Positions 1-8,731 are shown, numbered from the stretch's first letter. The stretch: 21,416 bases of DNA from DAOUTY01 sp964453665 (GCA_964453665.1 CAYVQT010000053.1:1-21416); one strand, 5' to 3'. A program made the numbers and translations. The notes: generated by a model from the letters alone, not told the origin.

Positions 1-118
1 CCCGTCAGATCCGGGAGGAAGCAGCGGTAAATAGCAGTTTCTGGGTGCCGCAGGTACACCTGGTGGGAGCCTGTGGCAGGGATAAGCCGTTAGGGGTGGA
101 TCGACAGCGGGTGCACGA
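1..118 (+). ncRNA. ffs: Signal recognition particle RNA, 3' part (5' end outside the window)
   Basis: The first 25 bases hold the hallmark domain IV loop of bacterial SRP RNA (GTCAGATCCGGGAGGAAGCAGC), the site bound by the Ffh M domain. The text that follows (GGTAA, then GTGCCGCAGG and CCTGG) resembles the 3' strand of the longer Bacillus-type SRP RNA, and GGGTGCACGACC near 107-118 resembles its Alu-end 3' terminus, so I place the 3' end near 118. The 5' half lies before the window, so the closing helices cannot be checked. The RNA works with Ffh and FtsY to target nascent membrane proteins. Domain IV is certain; the class (long form) and the 3' end are inferred. Confidence 0.85.
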
Positions 119-219
119 CCTAATTAAATGTAAAGGTTTTATGCTCGCGTACCAGATCAGTAAATTATACCGTATCACATCGGGTTCTAAATATCACTAT
201 ATTCTAGGAGGTTAAATCG

Positions 220-1014
220 ATGGATCTGGGTCTCGAAGGTAAGACTGTAATCGTTACCGGAGGCGGTGCTAATATCGGCCGTGGTATAACCATGGCGTTT
301 GTCAGGGAGAAGGCGAACGTAGTTATTGCCGATATCGATGAAGAGCAGGGACAGAAGGTAGTCGGTGAGTGTGAGGGTCTGGGTGGAAAGGTCATCGCCG
401 TAAAGACGGATGTAACAGATTATGCTTCCGTCGAAGCGATGGTGAAAAAGGCTCTGGAGACGTTTGGAAGTGTAGATGTTCTGGTCAATAATGCGGGCTA
501 TGTGTCTAATAAGCTGTTCATGAAAAAGCCGATCGAGGAGTATGACAAGGAGATCAGGATCAACTACATTGGCGTTGTCAATTGCACCAGGGCCGTACTG
601 GACCATATGACTGAGAGAAAGGCCGGCAGGATAGTTAACATCGCTTCAGATTCCGGCAGGGTAGGCGAGCCAAGAGAGGCTGTCTATTCAGGCACAAAGG
701 GAGCTATCATTGCTTTCGGGAAAGCGATCGCCAAGGAGATGGGTAGATTCTGGATAACTGTAAATGCTATCTGCCCCGGTGCTAATATACCTCAGCAGCC
801 GGGCACTGCGGGCAAACACAGCATGTGGGCCGGCGATATAACGGTGGAGATGATTCCGCCCGAAACGAAGGAGAGGATACTCAGCCAGTATCCCCTTCAG
901 AGAATGGGGACCCCGGATGATGTGGCCTATGCCGCATTATTCTTTGCGTCGGAAGGGGCGAATTACATCACAGGTCAGACCCTGAGCGTGAGCGGCGGTT
1001 TCAGCATGATCTAA
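220..1014 (+). CDS. Short-chain dehydrogenase/reductase (classical SDR, FabG-like)
   Basis: A 264-residue classical SDR, the normal length for the family. Seen in the sequence: the glycine-rich cofactor loop TGGGANIG (13-20), an acidic residue D38 after the second beta strand, which in this family favours NAD(H) over NADP(H), NNAG (90-93), N115, the serine region (S143/S145) and YSGTK (Y156, K160), so the Asn-Ser-Tyr-Lys catalytic set is complete. The C-terminal GQTLSVSGG is typical. The ATG at 220 follows a strong AGGAGGT. It reduces or oxidises a carbonyl/alcohol; the substrate cannot be read from the sequence. The next gene, an amidohydrolase-fold protein, starts about 60 bases downstream with its own ribosome site and no terminator between, so the two probably form one catabolic operon rather than a fatty-acid synthesis locus. 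Confidence 0.9.
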   Translation: MDLGLEGKTVIVTGGGANIGRGITMAFVREKANVVIADIDEEQGQKVVGECEGLGGKVIAVKTDVTDYASVEAMVKKALETFGSVDVLVNNAGYVSNKLFMKKPIEEYDKEIRINYIGVVNCTRAVLDHMTERKAGRIVNIASDSGRVGEPREAVYSGTKGAIIAFGKAIAKEMGRFWITVNAICPGANIPQQPGTAGKHSMWAGDITVEMIPPETKERILSQYPLQRMGTPDDVAYAALFFASEGANYITGQTLSVSGGFSMI

Positions 1015-1076
1015 GAACTCTGTCTAAGGTGAGGTCTAATCAGCCTTAAAACCTGTAAAAAGGAGAATAAGTAAGA

Positions 1077-1991
1077 GTGGAAGATATCAGGCCTATAGAC
1101 ATCATGAACTATCCCTTCTGGAATCCCACTGCTTGGACAGGCAGGGAGTTCCAGATACTGGCAGCCACCATGATGAGGTCACATACTGATCCTGAAGCCG
1201 GGCACAGGCAGAATATACTGCTGGACACAATGAAGAATCCGGCGGCCCCGTTGCCTGTTCCCATACCTACGACCGAGGAATTCGTGGCTCAAATGGATGA
1301 ATTTGGCTATGACAAGATTTTCATTCCTGCGATTAAGATGTGGTCTCACTGGGATAAAAAGCTGATCTGGGACTATAAGCCTGAAGAGGTATACGAGCAG
1401 GTGAAGGATTACCCTGACAGGCTGATTGTAACTGTCGGTTACAACCCCTATCGGATCGAGGAAAGCCTGGAGGAGATAGAGAGAGGTGTCAAAGAGTACG
1501 GGGCAAAGTATTGCTATTTCCACTCTCTTACCTTCGGCCTTCCCCTCAACGATAAACGGCTTTACCCCTGCTATGCCAAGTGCAGCGAGCTCGGTATACC
1601 CGTTGGGATGCAAACCGGACACGCTGCGGAGCTGTTCCCCAGCTGGCCGGGATATCCCATGTACCTCGACGAAGTGGCTCTGGACTTCCCCGGGCTTACT
1701 ATTATAGGTTCCCATACCGGCTGGCCCTGGGTTAACGAACTGGTATGCATGGCCTGGAAGCATCCCAACCTGTACTGTGACTGTTCAGCCTGGATGCCTA
1801 AACTTCTGCCCAAACTCCATCCGCAGTTGCTAGTCTTCATGCAGTTCTGGGCGGGTCAGGAGAAAACTCTCTTTGGCACCAACGGTATGGGGTTCAAAGC
1901 TTTCAAGGAGCAGTTCCTGGAGTTACCTCTCAGCGATGAGGCTAAGAGGATGATCATGCGTGAAAACGCGATCAGGGTCTTTAACCTATAG
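1077..1991 (+). CDS. Amidohydrolase-2 family TIM-barrel protein with degenerate metal site
   Basis: 304 residues, GTG start at 1077 behind AAGGAGAA. The second half matches the amidohydrolase_2 (ACMSD / dihydroxybenzoate decarboxylase-like) pattern: ELGIPVGMQTG (171-181), FPGLTIIGSHTGWPW (204-218), HPNLYCDCS (229-237) and TLFGTN (264-269). Family members usually bind one metal through an N-terminal DxHxH, a later His before TG, a His in the GxHxG..P region and an Asp in FGTD. Here the N-terminal motif reads DIMNY (8-12), the second His is Q179, the FGTD Asp is N269, and only H213 remains. The fold call is good; activity is uncertain. It may be a metal-independent enzyme or a non-catalytic relative. 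It pairs with the SDR upstream, and an intrinsic terminator follows. Substrate unknown. Confidence 0.8.
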   Translation: MEDIRPIDIMNYPFWNPTAWTGREFQILAATMMRSHTDPEAGHRQNILLDTMKNPAAPLPVPIPTTEEFVAQMDEFGYDKIFIPAIKMWSHWDKKLIWDYKPEEVYEQVKDYPDRLIVTVGYNPYRIEESLEEIERGVKEYGAKYCYFHSLTFGLPLNDKRLYPCYAKCSELGIPVGMQTGHAAELFPSWPGYPMYLDEVALDFPGLTIIGSHTGWPWVNELVCMAWKHPNLYCDCSAWMPKLLPKLHPQLLVFMQFWAGQEKTLFGTNGMGFKAFKEQFLELPLSDEAKRMIMRENAIRVFNL

Positions 1992-2028
1992 GGCAGGGGG
2001 CTCAAGCCCATTCATAATAGTTAAGATA

Positions 2029-2082
2029 TTTGGGAACAGTTGGCTGCGTTTCTGCGGGGCTGCTGTTCCCAAAATTTTCTTT
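2029..2082 (+). terminator. Intrinsic terminator of the SDR-amidohydrolase operon
   Basis: A perfect 11-bp inverted repeat, TTTGGGAACAG (2029-2039) and CTGTTCCCAAA (2063-2073), is followed by ATTTTCTTT. It lies 38 bases after the amidohydrolase stop. The 23-base loop is long, which lowers certainty. It separates the accessory operon from rsmA and argues against any rsmA start lying further upstream. Confidence 0.6.
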
Positions 2083-2109
2083 AGAGAGAGCCTGACGGGG
2101 GGGGATGGT

Positions 2110-3057
2110 TTGAAGGCGCGTAACGCGGAAGCAAAGAGGGGGCGAATAGGAATAACAAGAAGTAGGGGCGTTTCGCGAAACGCCCCTACACAGGAATCGC
2201 CCCTTAACCTGGCAAAGAGGCAGTTGCGCCTGCTCAATATCAGGGCTTCTAAGGGACTTGGCCAGCACTTCCTGATAGACAGAGATGTACTGGAGAAGAT
2301 AGTTGAAGCGGCTGAGCTTAATCCTGATGACACTGTGGTGGAGGTGGGGCCGGGGTTGGGTATACTTACCGGGGAACTGGCAGGTATGGCGGGCAGGGTC
2401 ATCGCCGTCGAAGTTGACGCGAAGCTTGCTTCTGCATTGGAAAAAAGCTTCGCTCAAATGCCGCAGGTCAGTGTGTTGAATGCCAACGTGCTCGAAATGA
2501 AACCCGGGGAAATTCTTGGCAGACATGGAATGACTGCGGACTTTTCCGGGAACTATAAGGTTGTTGCCAATCTTCCCTACTATATAGCCTCACCTATACT
2601 GCGCCACTTTCTGGAGGCTTCGCCCAAGCCCGGCTTGATGGTGGTCATGGTTCAGAAAGAGGTCGGGCAAAGTATAGTCGCCCAGCCCGGTGAGATGAGC
2701 ATGCTGGGAGTCAGCGTCCAACTATACGGCAAGCCCTCAATTGTTGACTATGTACCCGCGGGTAGCTTCTACCCCCGGCCGAAGGTTGACTCAGCTATTA
2801 TAGGTATCGATGTCTATCCGAGACCGGCGGTGAATGTGGAGGACGTCTCCGGATTCTTCGAAGTTGTGAGAGCCGGATTCAGCGCGCCCAGAAAGCAATT
2901 GCGGAACTCTCTGGGACTGGGGCTGCAACTTGAAACGCAGGTGGTAATCGAGCTTTTAGAAGAGGCTGAAATAACCCCGCAGCGCCGCCCGCAGACTCTA
3001 TCTCTTGAAGAATGGGCTCAAGTGTATCGCGCGTTTGCTGGAAGAGGTAAGCGATGA
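2110..3057 (+). CDS. rsmA: 16S rRNA (adenine1518-N6/adenine1519-N6)-dimethyltransferase RsmA/KsgA
   Basis: RsmA dimethylates two adjacent adenines in helix 45 of 16S rRNA using SAM, a late step of small-subunit assembly. Seen: the N-terminal KGLGQHFLID signature, SAM motif I EVGPGLG (bases 2341-2361), the acidic EVD after strand 2, and the catalytic NLPYY (2569-2583), followed by the family's C-terminal helical domain (FYPRPKVDSAI, APRKQLRNSL). The start is doubtful. The frame is open back to a GTG at 1960, inside the previous gene and upstream of its terminator, so that is unlikely. TTG 2110 is used here; it places the palindrome inside the coding region as SRGVSRNAP. TTG 2224, with AAAGAGG just upstream and only 9 residues before the signature, gives a 277-residue protein of normal length and is an equally good choice. 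The stop overlaps the ispE start (ATGA). Confidence 0.9.
   Translation: MKARNAEAKRGRIGITRSRGVSRNAPTQESPLNLAKRQLRLLNIRASKGLGQHFLIDRDVLEKIVEAAELNPDDTVVEVGPGLGILTGELAGMAGRVIAVEVDAKLASALEKSFAQMPQVSVLNANVLEMKPGEILGRHGMTADFSGNYKVVANLPYYIASPILRHFLEASPKPGLMVVMVQKEVGQSIVAQPGEMSMLGVSVQLYGKPSIVDYVPAGSFYPRPKVDSAIIGIDVYPRPAVNVEDVSGFFEVVRAGFSAPRKQLRNSLGLGLQLETQVVIELLEEAEITPQRRPQTLSLEEWAQVYRAFAGRGKR
2139..2203. repeat. REP-like nested palindrome at the 5' end of rsmA
   Basis: A perfect 28-bp palindrome spans 2162-2189 with half-site GTAGGGGCGTTTCG and its exact reverse complement directly abutting. It is flanked by a second, outer inverted repeat, GGGGCGA (2139-2145) and TCGCCCC (2197-2203). GTAGGGGCG...CGCCCCTAC elements resemble dispersed intergenic palindromic repeats known from several bacterial lineages; that this one is dispersed in this genome is inference, since only one copy is in the window. 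It lies in the open frame leading into rsmA. Confidence 0.75.
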
Positions 3058-3941
3058 GTTTAACCATACGTGCGTTCGCTAAAATAAACCTGACGCTGGA
3101 GGCTTTAGCCAAACGTGACGATGGTTATCATGAAGTAGCTACTGTGCTTCAGACAATAAGCCTGGCTGATACTCTTTCTATTGAGACCGGTGATACGCTT
3201 GAATTTAGCTGCAGCGTTCCGGGTCTTCAGTCGGGCGATAACCTGGTGCTGAGGGCGGCTAAAATGCTGCGAGAGGCAGCAGGATGCGCTAGAGGAGCTC
3301 ATATTAAGCTCACCAAGGGTATTCCTATAGCTGCGGGATTAGGGTCTGGCGCGACGGATGCTGCCGCTGCCCTGGTTGGCCTGAATCGCCTCTGGGAAAC
3401 GAACCTGCCCCCACAGAGGTTATCGGAGATCGCTGCAGGCCTGGGTTCAGATGTCGCATCTTTTATCTATGGGGGTACCGTTCTGGCAAAGGGACGCGGA
3501 GAGAAAGTAGCATACCTGCCGCCTCTGCAGGAGACGTGGCTGGTATTGCTTATGCCGCAAATTGACACCATTCCCAACAAAACGGCACAACTCTATGCGA
3601 AGCTAGATCCCTCCCATTTCACTTCAGGACAGTTCACAGAGCGTCTGGTAAACCATTTGTATGAAGGGGCAAGTATCAACGCCTCATTGCTATATAACGT
3701 GTTTGAGCAGGTCGCCTTCGACTTCTTTGCGGGCCTTTCGGGGTATAACTCGATATTCATGAAAGCAGGTGCCGTTACCGTTCATCTTGCAGGAGCAGGC
3801 CCTTGCCTGTTCACATTGGTATCCGATGAGAACAGTGGCAAAGCCGTTTTAAGCAATCTTGAGGCAGAAGGGCAGGAGGCGTATCTTGTTCGTACTACCG
3901 ATGCTGAGCCTTTTGCCTCCGTTAGTGATAGAAAATGTTGA
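3054..3941 (+). CDS. ispE: 4-diphosphocytidyl-2-C-methyl-D-erythritol kinase
   Basis: IspE phosphorylates CDP-methylerythritol at the 2-hydroxyl, the fourth step of the MEP isoprenoid pathway, in the cytoplasm. The 295-residue length is normal. Seen: the N-terminal AFAKINL with K10, the GHMP kinase ATP loop GIPIAAGLGSGATDAA (89-104), and GSDVASF with the likely catalytic D133; the C-terminal GAGPCLF motif is also present. The ATG overlaps the rsmA stop by four bases and its own stop overlaps the next gene by seven, so the three genes are surely co-transcribed and probably translationally coupled. rsmA-ispE adjacency is common in bacteria. Its presence shows that the organism makes isoprenoids by the MEP route. 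Confidence 0.96.
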   Translation: MSLTIRAFAKINLTLEALAKRDDGYHEVATVLQTISLADTLSIETGDTLEFSCSVPGLQSGDNLVLRAAKMLREAAGCARGAHIKLTKGIPIAAGLGSGATDAAAALVGLNRLWETNLPPQRLSEIAAGLGSDVASFIYGGTVLAKGRGEKVAYLPPLQETWLVLLMPQIDTIPNKTAQLYAKLDPSHFTSGQFTERLVNHLYEGASINASLLYNVFEQVAFDFFAGLSGYNSIFMKAGAVTVHLAGAGPCLFTLVSDENSGKAVLSNLEAEGQEAYLVRTTDAEPFASVSDRKC

Positions 3942-4357
3942 TGGATATCCTGGCAGGTGTTGTCTGCGGATTGGCTATGGGTACGATATTCCTCGGGGTG
4001 GGAATATATGTCCTGGTGTCCAACCGCGATATATATGACCGTCTGAGCAGGTCTCTGCCGCAGGGAATCACTCCTACTGTAGTAATGCTGGGTCTTGTTA
4101 TCAGTGTGCCTCCTGCATGGGTGTTCCTGGGAGCTATCGCCGGTTTGGCCTATCGATTAGTTGACGAGTCCCTGCCCGACGCCGGGTTGGGCAGCTCAAA
4201 TTTTGTGTTCACCGTTGCGGTTCTTTGTCTTTCGGCGCTGTCAATCCTGATAGTGTTCCTTACCAGGAAAAGGCTGGTCAGGTTGGGTTTGTTTATTAAT
4301 ATCTCATTTACGGGCCTATTTGGGTGGCTCCTGCCGCTGCTGGCAAACTGGCGCTAG
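3935..4357 (+). CDS. Small integral membrane protein of unknown function
   Basis: 140 residues, about four hydrophobic segments (roughly 5-29, 47-75, 88-110 and 117-135) separated by short charged loops; the loop NRDIYDRLSRSLPQG (29-43) is the most polar part. No catalytic or binding motif is visible and I do not recognise the family. The ATG at 3935 lies inside the end of ispE, so it is the last gene of the rsmA-ispE operon, and its codon use is like that of its neighbours. Another possible start is the ATG at 3941, two codons later. A role in the membrane is all that can be stated. Confidence 0.85.
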   Translation: MLMDILAGVVCGLAMGTIFLGVGIYVLVSNRDIYDRLSRSLPQGITPTVVMLGLVISVPPAWVFLGAIAGLAYRLVDESLPDAGLGSSNFVFTVAVLCLSALSILIVFLTRKRLVRLGLFINISFTGLFGWLLPLLANWR

Positions 4358-4372
4358 CGAGCTTGGTTTTGA

Positions 4373-4402
4373 TTGACCGCCCATAAGATACAGCGTTAGA
4401 AT
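4373..4402 (+). promoter_or_regulatory. Sigma-70-type promoter of dinG
   Basis: TTGACC (4373-4378), an 18-base spacer and TAGAAT (4397-4402), each box differing from consensus by one base. Transcription would start near 4409, leaving a leader of about 18 bases before the dinG ATG at 4427. That leader has no clear Shine-Dalgarno sequence. Confidence 0.6.
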
Positions 4403-4426
4403 ACCTTGTAGCTTAATCAGCTTATC

Positions 4427-7294
4427 ATGCCCTGGAAATGCTATATGGATTTCTTCACGAATCAGACTTATGTATCCCTGGATCTGGAGACCACCGGGTT
4501 AAAACCGGAGGCCGATGAGATTATCGAGATAGGCGCTGTGAAGTTCCAGGGCGATCAAGTTATCGACACTTTTAGCTCCTTCGTTAATCCCCGGCGCAGC
4601 TTGCCGTACCGCATCCAGTTGCTCTGCGACATTGAGCAGGCACAGCTGGACGCTGCCCCGGAATTCACGGCAATGGCTGATGAAATCATGTCATTTATCG
4701 ATGGCTGTCCTATCGTGGGGCATAATATATCCTTCGATCTTAGCTTCCTGGCGCAGAAGGGTCTCAAGCCAACAAACGCTGTTTATGATACCTGGGAGAT
4801 GGCGATTGTTCTGCTTTTTCAGCAGCCCGACTATAGCCTTGCCTCACTGACAAGACAGCTCGGGCTGTCCGCTCCGGAGCACCGCGCTCTGACGGATGCT
4901 CTAGCAACGAAAGACCTTTTCATCGCACTAGTAGAACGCGCCCTTCAGCTCGATATGCTTACACTCGAGAAGCTGGTGCATCTGTCTGAGAAGGCGGAAT
5001 GGGGACTTGGCCGGCTTTTTCGAGAGCTTTTGGAAATTAAGGCAAGGACTGCTTTTTCATCGAGTAAAAACGCTGTAACTGCTAAAGATGAGAGAAAGGT
5101 GGCTTTACTGGGTGAATCAGATGAGCAGCCGCTGACCCCGAAAATTGAGAAGGTGCCTCTCGATATAGGAAGCCTATCAAATATCATCGGTCCGCGGGGA
5201 ATATTGGCTCAGACTCTGGCCGGTTATGAGCACCGGCCCGGTCAGATTCAAATGATGGAGGCAGTAGCCAATTCGCTGAATAATTGTGAGCATCTTGTAG
5301 TTGAAGCGGGGACGGGCACCGGCAAATCCATTGCCTATCTGCTGCCATCGATATTCTTCTCGTTGGAAAATGGTATTCCCGTAGTTATTTCCACCAATAC
5401 AATAAACCTGCAGGAGCAGCTGGTGGGTAAGGATATACCGGACCTGCTAATGGCATTGGAACAGTGTGAGAATCCTCTGGTGAAGGACCTCAACGTGGTA
5501 CAGCTAAAGGGCCGTAACAATTACCTCTGCATGAGGAAGTATGACGCGATGCGGGCAAGCTATAAGCTGTCTCTGGACGAAGTGAAACTTCTCGCCCGTA
5601 TAGCGGTATGGCTCCTATCGACGCAGTCCGGTGACCGGTCTGAGCTTAATCTGGGCGGTAGTGAATACTCCACATGGAACAAAGTATGCGCTCAGTTCGA
5701 TGAACGTTTAGGAGGACAGTGCCCGTATCGGCAGAAAGGCACCTGCTTCCTGTATCAGGCGCGTCGCGCTGCTGAAAATGCCCACATTATCATCGTCAAC
5801 CATGCACTACTGCTATCGGACATGGTCGCCGATACCAAAATTCTACCTCCATACGATCACCTGATAATCGATGAGGCTCATCATCTTGAAGATGAGGCTA
5901 CAAATCAACTCGGTTCTCAGGTCACTCAGTGGGACCTGTTCAGTTACCTCAATCGATTCAGTACGGAGACGGAAGGACAGAGGCGAACAGGCCTTATTCC
6001 CTGGTTCAATGATTGCTTCCGTGGCAGCACGGTGGCTGTTTCCAGGCAGAGGCAGTTGAAGCAGATTGCAGAGTCGACAGGAAATCAGGCTGAAAGAGCG
6101 AATCTTCGTGTGTCCCAGTTCATAAAAATACTTCGTGAATTCATTGAAGTCCATACTACTGGTCAGGGTGGATATGACCGCTATATGCTCCTTACCTGGG
6201 ATAAACGGACGCAGCCGGGTTGGTCACGTGTGGAAGCTGCATGGGAGGATTTGGCCCTGACACTCAAGGCTATCGCTGATGATCTGGATAGACTTTACAC
6301 TGGTATAGAAGACCTCGTAGATAACAAAGTAGCGGATCACGATTACCTGATGCTGGAGATTTCCTCTCTATTCAGCTGGAATAATGATCTGAGGCAGCAG
6401 CTGGACTGCCTGGTATCCCATCCTGATACAGATAGCATCTACTGGCTCGTTATCAGCGGCCAGAATGATGGGGTAGAGCTGCACACTGCTCCGCTAAACG
6501 TGTCCAGGGTGCTGGAGAAGTCGCTCTTTGCCTCCAAGGAGTGTGTCGTACTGACCGGCGCTACCTTGAGCACTGAGAGCACCTTCGAGTACATCAAAGG
6601 CAGGCTGGGGCTGGAATATGTTAATGAGCTGCTGTTGGGGACAACATTCGACTACCCGGCATCAACAATGATATATCTGCCCCAGGATATTCCCAGCCCG
6701 AACAGCGCGAGCTATCAGCAGGCGCTTAAGCAGACCCTGATCGACCTTGGTCGTACCTGCCGGGGACGGACACTGGTCCTCTTCACATCACACGCTGCGT
6801 TGAGGTCTATTCTGACGGCAATTCAAGCGCCGCTGGAGGAGGAAGGCATTCTGGTGTTGGGTCAGGGCGTGGACGGCTCGCCAAAGCAGCTTCAGGATAC
6901 ATTTCGAGCAAATCCGGAGACTGTACTTCTCGGCACCGCCAGCTTCTGGGAAGGTATAGATATTGCTGGTGATACTCTCAGCGTATTGGTTATCGCCAGG
7001 CTGCCGTTCAACGTACCTACGGACCCTGTCTTCTCTGCGCGCTCTGCGCTGTTTGACGATCCATTCAATCAATATGCCATTCCTCAGGCCGCAATACGCT
7101 TCAAGCAGGGATTTGGCCGTCTCATCCGCAGCAAGAGCGATCGCGGCGTACTGGTTGTGTTCGACAAGCGTTTGCAGACTATGAACTACGGTTCGGCATT
7201 TCTTGATTCGATACCTCTGTGCACTGTTGTCAGAGGCTCATCGCGTGAGCTTCCAGCTCGTGTGGCTAAATGGCTAGGTATAGACTCACGGTAA
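4427..7294 (+). CDS. dinG: DinG-type fused DEDDh 3'-5' exonuclease and XPD-like DNA helicase
   Basis: 955 residues, matching the long Gram-positive form of DinG that carries an exonuclease domain. The N-terminal DEDDh nuclease (about 13-170) shows LDLETTG (D19, E21), GHNISFD (D104) and HRALTDA (H152, D157). The superfamily 2 helicase part has Walker A AGTGTGKS (294-301), DEAHH (482-486) and the C-terminal motif QGFGRLIRS. Four cysteines, C368, C421, C432 and C440, sit between Walker A and the DEAH box where XPD-family helicases bind a 4Fe-4S cluster. E. coli DinG unwinds 5'-3' and resolves R-loops and D-loops; the fused form in Staphylococcus has been reported mainly as a nuclease, so helicase activity is not certain. 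ATG 4427 has no clear ribosome site; ATG 4445 is an alternative. The M20 peptidase gene follows closely. Confidence 0.95.
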   Translation: MPWKCYMDFFTNQTYVSLDLETTGLKPEADEIIEIGAVKFQGDQVIDTFSSFVNPRRSLPYRIQLLCDIEQAQLDAAPEFTAMADEIMSFIDGCPIVGHNISFDLSFLAQKGLKPTNAVYDTWEMAIVLLFQQPDYSLASLTRQLGLSAPEHRALTDALATKDLFIALVERALQLDMLTLEKLVHLSEKAEWGLGRLFRELLEIKARTAFSSSKNAVTAKDERKVALLGESDEQPLTPKIEKVPLDIGSLSNIIGPRGILAQTLAGYEHRPGQIQMMEAVANSLNNCEHLVVEAGTGTGKSIAYLLPSIFFSLENGIPVVISTNTINLQEQLVGKDIPDLLMALEQCENPLVKDLNVVQLKGRNNYLCMRKYDAMRASYKLSLDEVKLLARIAVWLLSTQSGDRSELNLGGSEYSTWNKVCAQFDERLGGQCPYRQKGTCFLYQARRAAENAHIIIVNHALLLSDMVADTKILPPYDHLIIDEAHHLEDEATNQLGSQVTQWDLFSYLNRFSTETEGQRRTGLIPWFNDCFRGSTVAVSRQRQLKQIAESTGNQAERANLRVSQFIKILREFIEVHTTGQGGYDRYMLLTWDKRTQPGWSRVEAAWEDLALTLKAIADDLDRLYTGIEDLVDNKVADHDYLMLEISSLFSWNNDLRQQLDCLVSHPDTDSIYWLVISGQNDGVELHTAPLNVSRVLEKSLFASKECVVLTGATLSTESTFEYIKGRLGLEYVNELLLGTTFDYPASTMIYLPQDIPSPNSASYQQALKQTLIDLGRTCRGRTLVLFTSHAALRSILTAIQAPLEEEGILVLGQGVDGSPKQLQDTFRANPETVLLGTASFWEGIDIAGDTLSVLVIARLPFNVPTDPVFSARSALFDDPFNQYAIPQAAIRFKQGFGRLIRSKSDRGVLVVFDKRLQTMNYGSAFLDSIPLCTVVRGSSRELPARVAKWLGIDSR

Positions 7295-7330
7295 CAGTAG
7301 CGATAATACTAACCTGTTGTGGAGGCTCTA

Positions 7331-8692
7331 ATGCAGAAAATTTACGAATATATTGATGACCATTGGCAAAATGCCCTCGAGGACCTCAAGAGTCTATGTC
7401 GTCAACCCAGTATCAGCGCGCAGGGTACAGGCATGACGGAGACCGTACAGCTATTAGTCCGTATGATGATAGATTATGATATCGATGCCAGGGTATTACA
7501 GGGACCCGGTGATGGATATCCCCTGATATATGGTGAAATCGCGGGAGAGTCGCCAACCACTCTTCTCTTATATAATCACTACGATGTCCAGCCTCCGGAG
7601 CCGCTGGAGCTTTGGAGCTCGCCTCCTTTCGAGCCCACGCAGTACGAAGGAAACCTCAGGGCGAGGGGTGTCTCGGATAACAAAGGTGATATCGCTGCGA
7701 GACTGCTCGCTGTTAAGGCGTTTCAAAAAGTACGCGGCAGGCCGCCGGTTACGGTGAAGTTCATAATCGAGGGAGAGGAGGAGATAGGAAGCCCAAATAT
7801 TGCCGGTTTTGTCGAGAATAACCGGCATCTTCTTAAAGCTGATGCCTGTATCTGGGAGTGCGGCGGCGTTAACTGGAGAAACGAGCCCGTAGTCAGTTTC
7901 GGTCTTAAAGGAATTCTTTACGTGCAGCTTGAGGTACGAGGCGCTTCGCAGGACGTTCATTCGTCAATGGCTACGGTTGTGCCCAATCCTGCCTGGCGTC
8001 TGGTGTGGGCTCTAAGCTCACTCAAGGATATGGAGGAAAATATCCGCATCGCGGGCTTCCATGAGAACATATCACCGCCGGAGCAGCGTGAGATTGATGC
8101 TATCAAGGCTATGCCGCTGGATGAGGATGAGACGAAACAGGCCCTGGGGCTGGAGAGCTTCGTCATGGGGGTTACGGGCTTCGAATATAAATCGCGTCAC
8201 ATACTCGAACCCACGTGTAATATATGCGGGCTTGATTCTGGCTATACGGGCCCCGGGTCGAAAACAGTATTACCCTGTATCGCCAGGGCCAAGCTCGATT
8301 TCCGCCTTGTACCCAACCAGAACCCCGATGATATACTGGACAAGCTGAGAAAGCACCTCGACAGCCACGGCTTCAGCGATGTTGTGATTGCCCCTCAGAC
8401 CGAGGGTGAGAATCCAGCCCGGACACCGCTTGACTCACCCTTCGTCGGCATAGTCTCCGAAGCGGCCAGGGAGGTCTATGGATTTGAGCCAGTGATTGTG
8501 CCTTCGATGGCGGGCAGCGGCCCGATGTACTCCTTCACCGATACTCTGGGGTTGCCAACTGCATTGATCGGCGTGATGTATCCCGGCTCCAGTCCGCATG
8601 CCCCTGACGAGCATATAAGGCTCGCAGATTTCATACTGGGGACCAAGCACATAGCTGCCGTTATGGAGCGAATGAAGTCGAGATGGACTTAG
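7331..8692 (+). CDS. M20 family metallopeptidase (CNDP/dipeptidase-like)
   Basis: 453 residues from ATG 7331, chosen because GGAGG (7321-7325) sits five bases before it; an in-frame GTG at 7319 would swallow that ribosome site. Seen, in order: the first metal ligand motif YNHYDVQPP, ARGVSDNKGD with the bridging Asp, the catalytic and metal Glu cluster EGEEEIGS, a lid domain, and SGPMYSFTDTLG with SSPHAPDEH near the C-terminus carrying the last His. This is the M20 di-zinc peptidase pattern, closest to the cytosolic dipeptidases and related deacylases. There is no signal peptide, so it should act in the cytoplasm on dipeptides or N-acyl amino acids; the true substrate is unknown. It lies 36 bases after dinG with no terminator between them. 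Confidence 0.92.
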   Translation: MQKIYEYIDDHWQNALEDLKSLCRQPSISAQGTGMTETVQLLVRMMIDYDIDARVLQGPGDGYPLIYGEIAGESPTTLLLYNHYDVQPPEPLELWSSPPFEPTQYEGNLRARGVSDNKGDIAARLLAVKAFQKVRGRPPVTVKFIIEGEEEIGSPNIAGFVENNRHLLKADACIWECGGVNWRNEPVVSFGLKGILYVQLEVRGASQDVHSSMATVVPNPAWRLVWALSSLKDMEENIRIAGFHENISPPEQREIDAIKAMPLDEDETKQALGLESFVMGVTGFEYKSRHILEPTCNICGLDSGYTGPGSKTVLPCIARAKLDFRLVPNQNPDDILDKLRKHLDSHGFSDVVIAPQTEGENPARTPLDSPFVGIVSEAAREVYGFEPVIVPSMAGSGPMYSFTDTLGLPTALIGVMYPGSSPHAPDEHIRLADFILGTKHIAAVMERMKSRWT

Positions 8693-8731
8693 TGATTTGG
8701 AGATTTTCGGTATATCGGTGCGAACGAAACT

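Noticed and set aside
1960..2109. Longer rsmA frame starting at GTG 1960
   Set aside because: It would start inside the amidohydrolase gene and run through its terminator hairpin; the added residues do not resemble RsmA.
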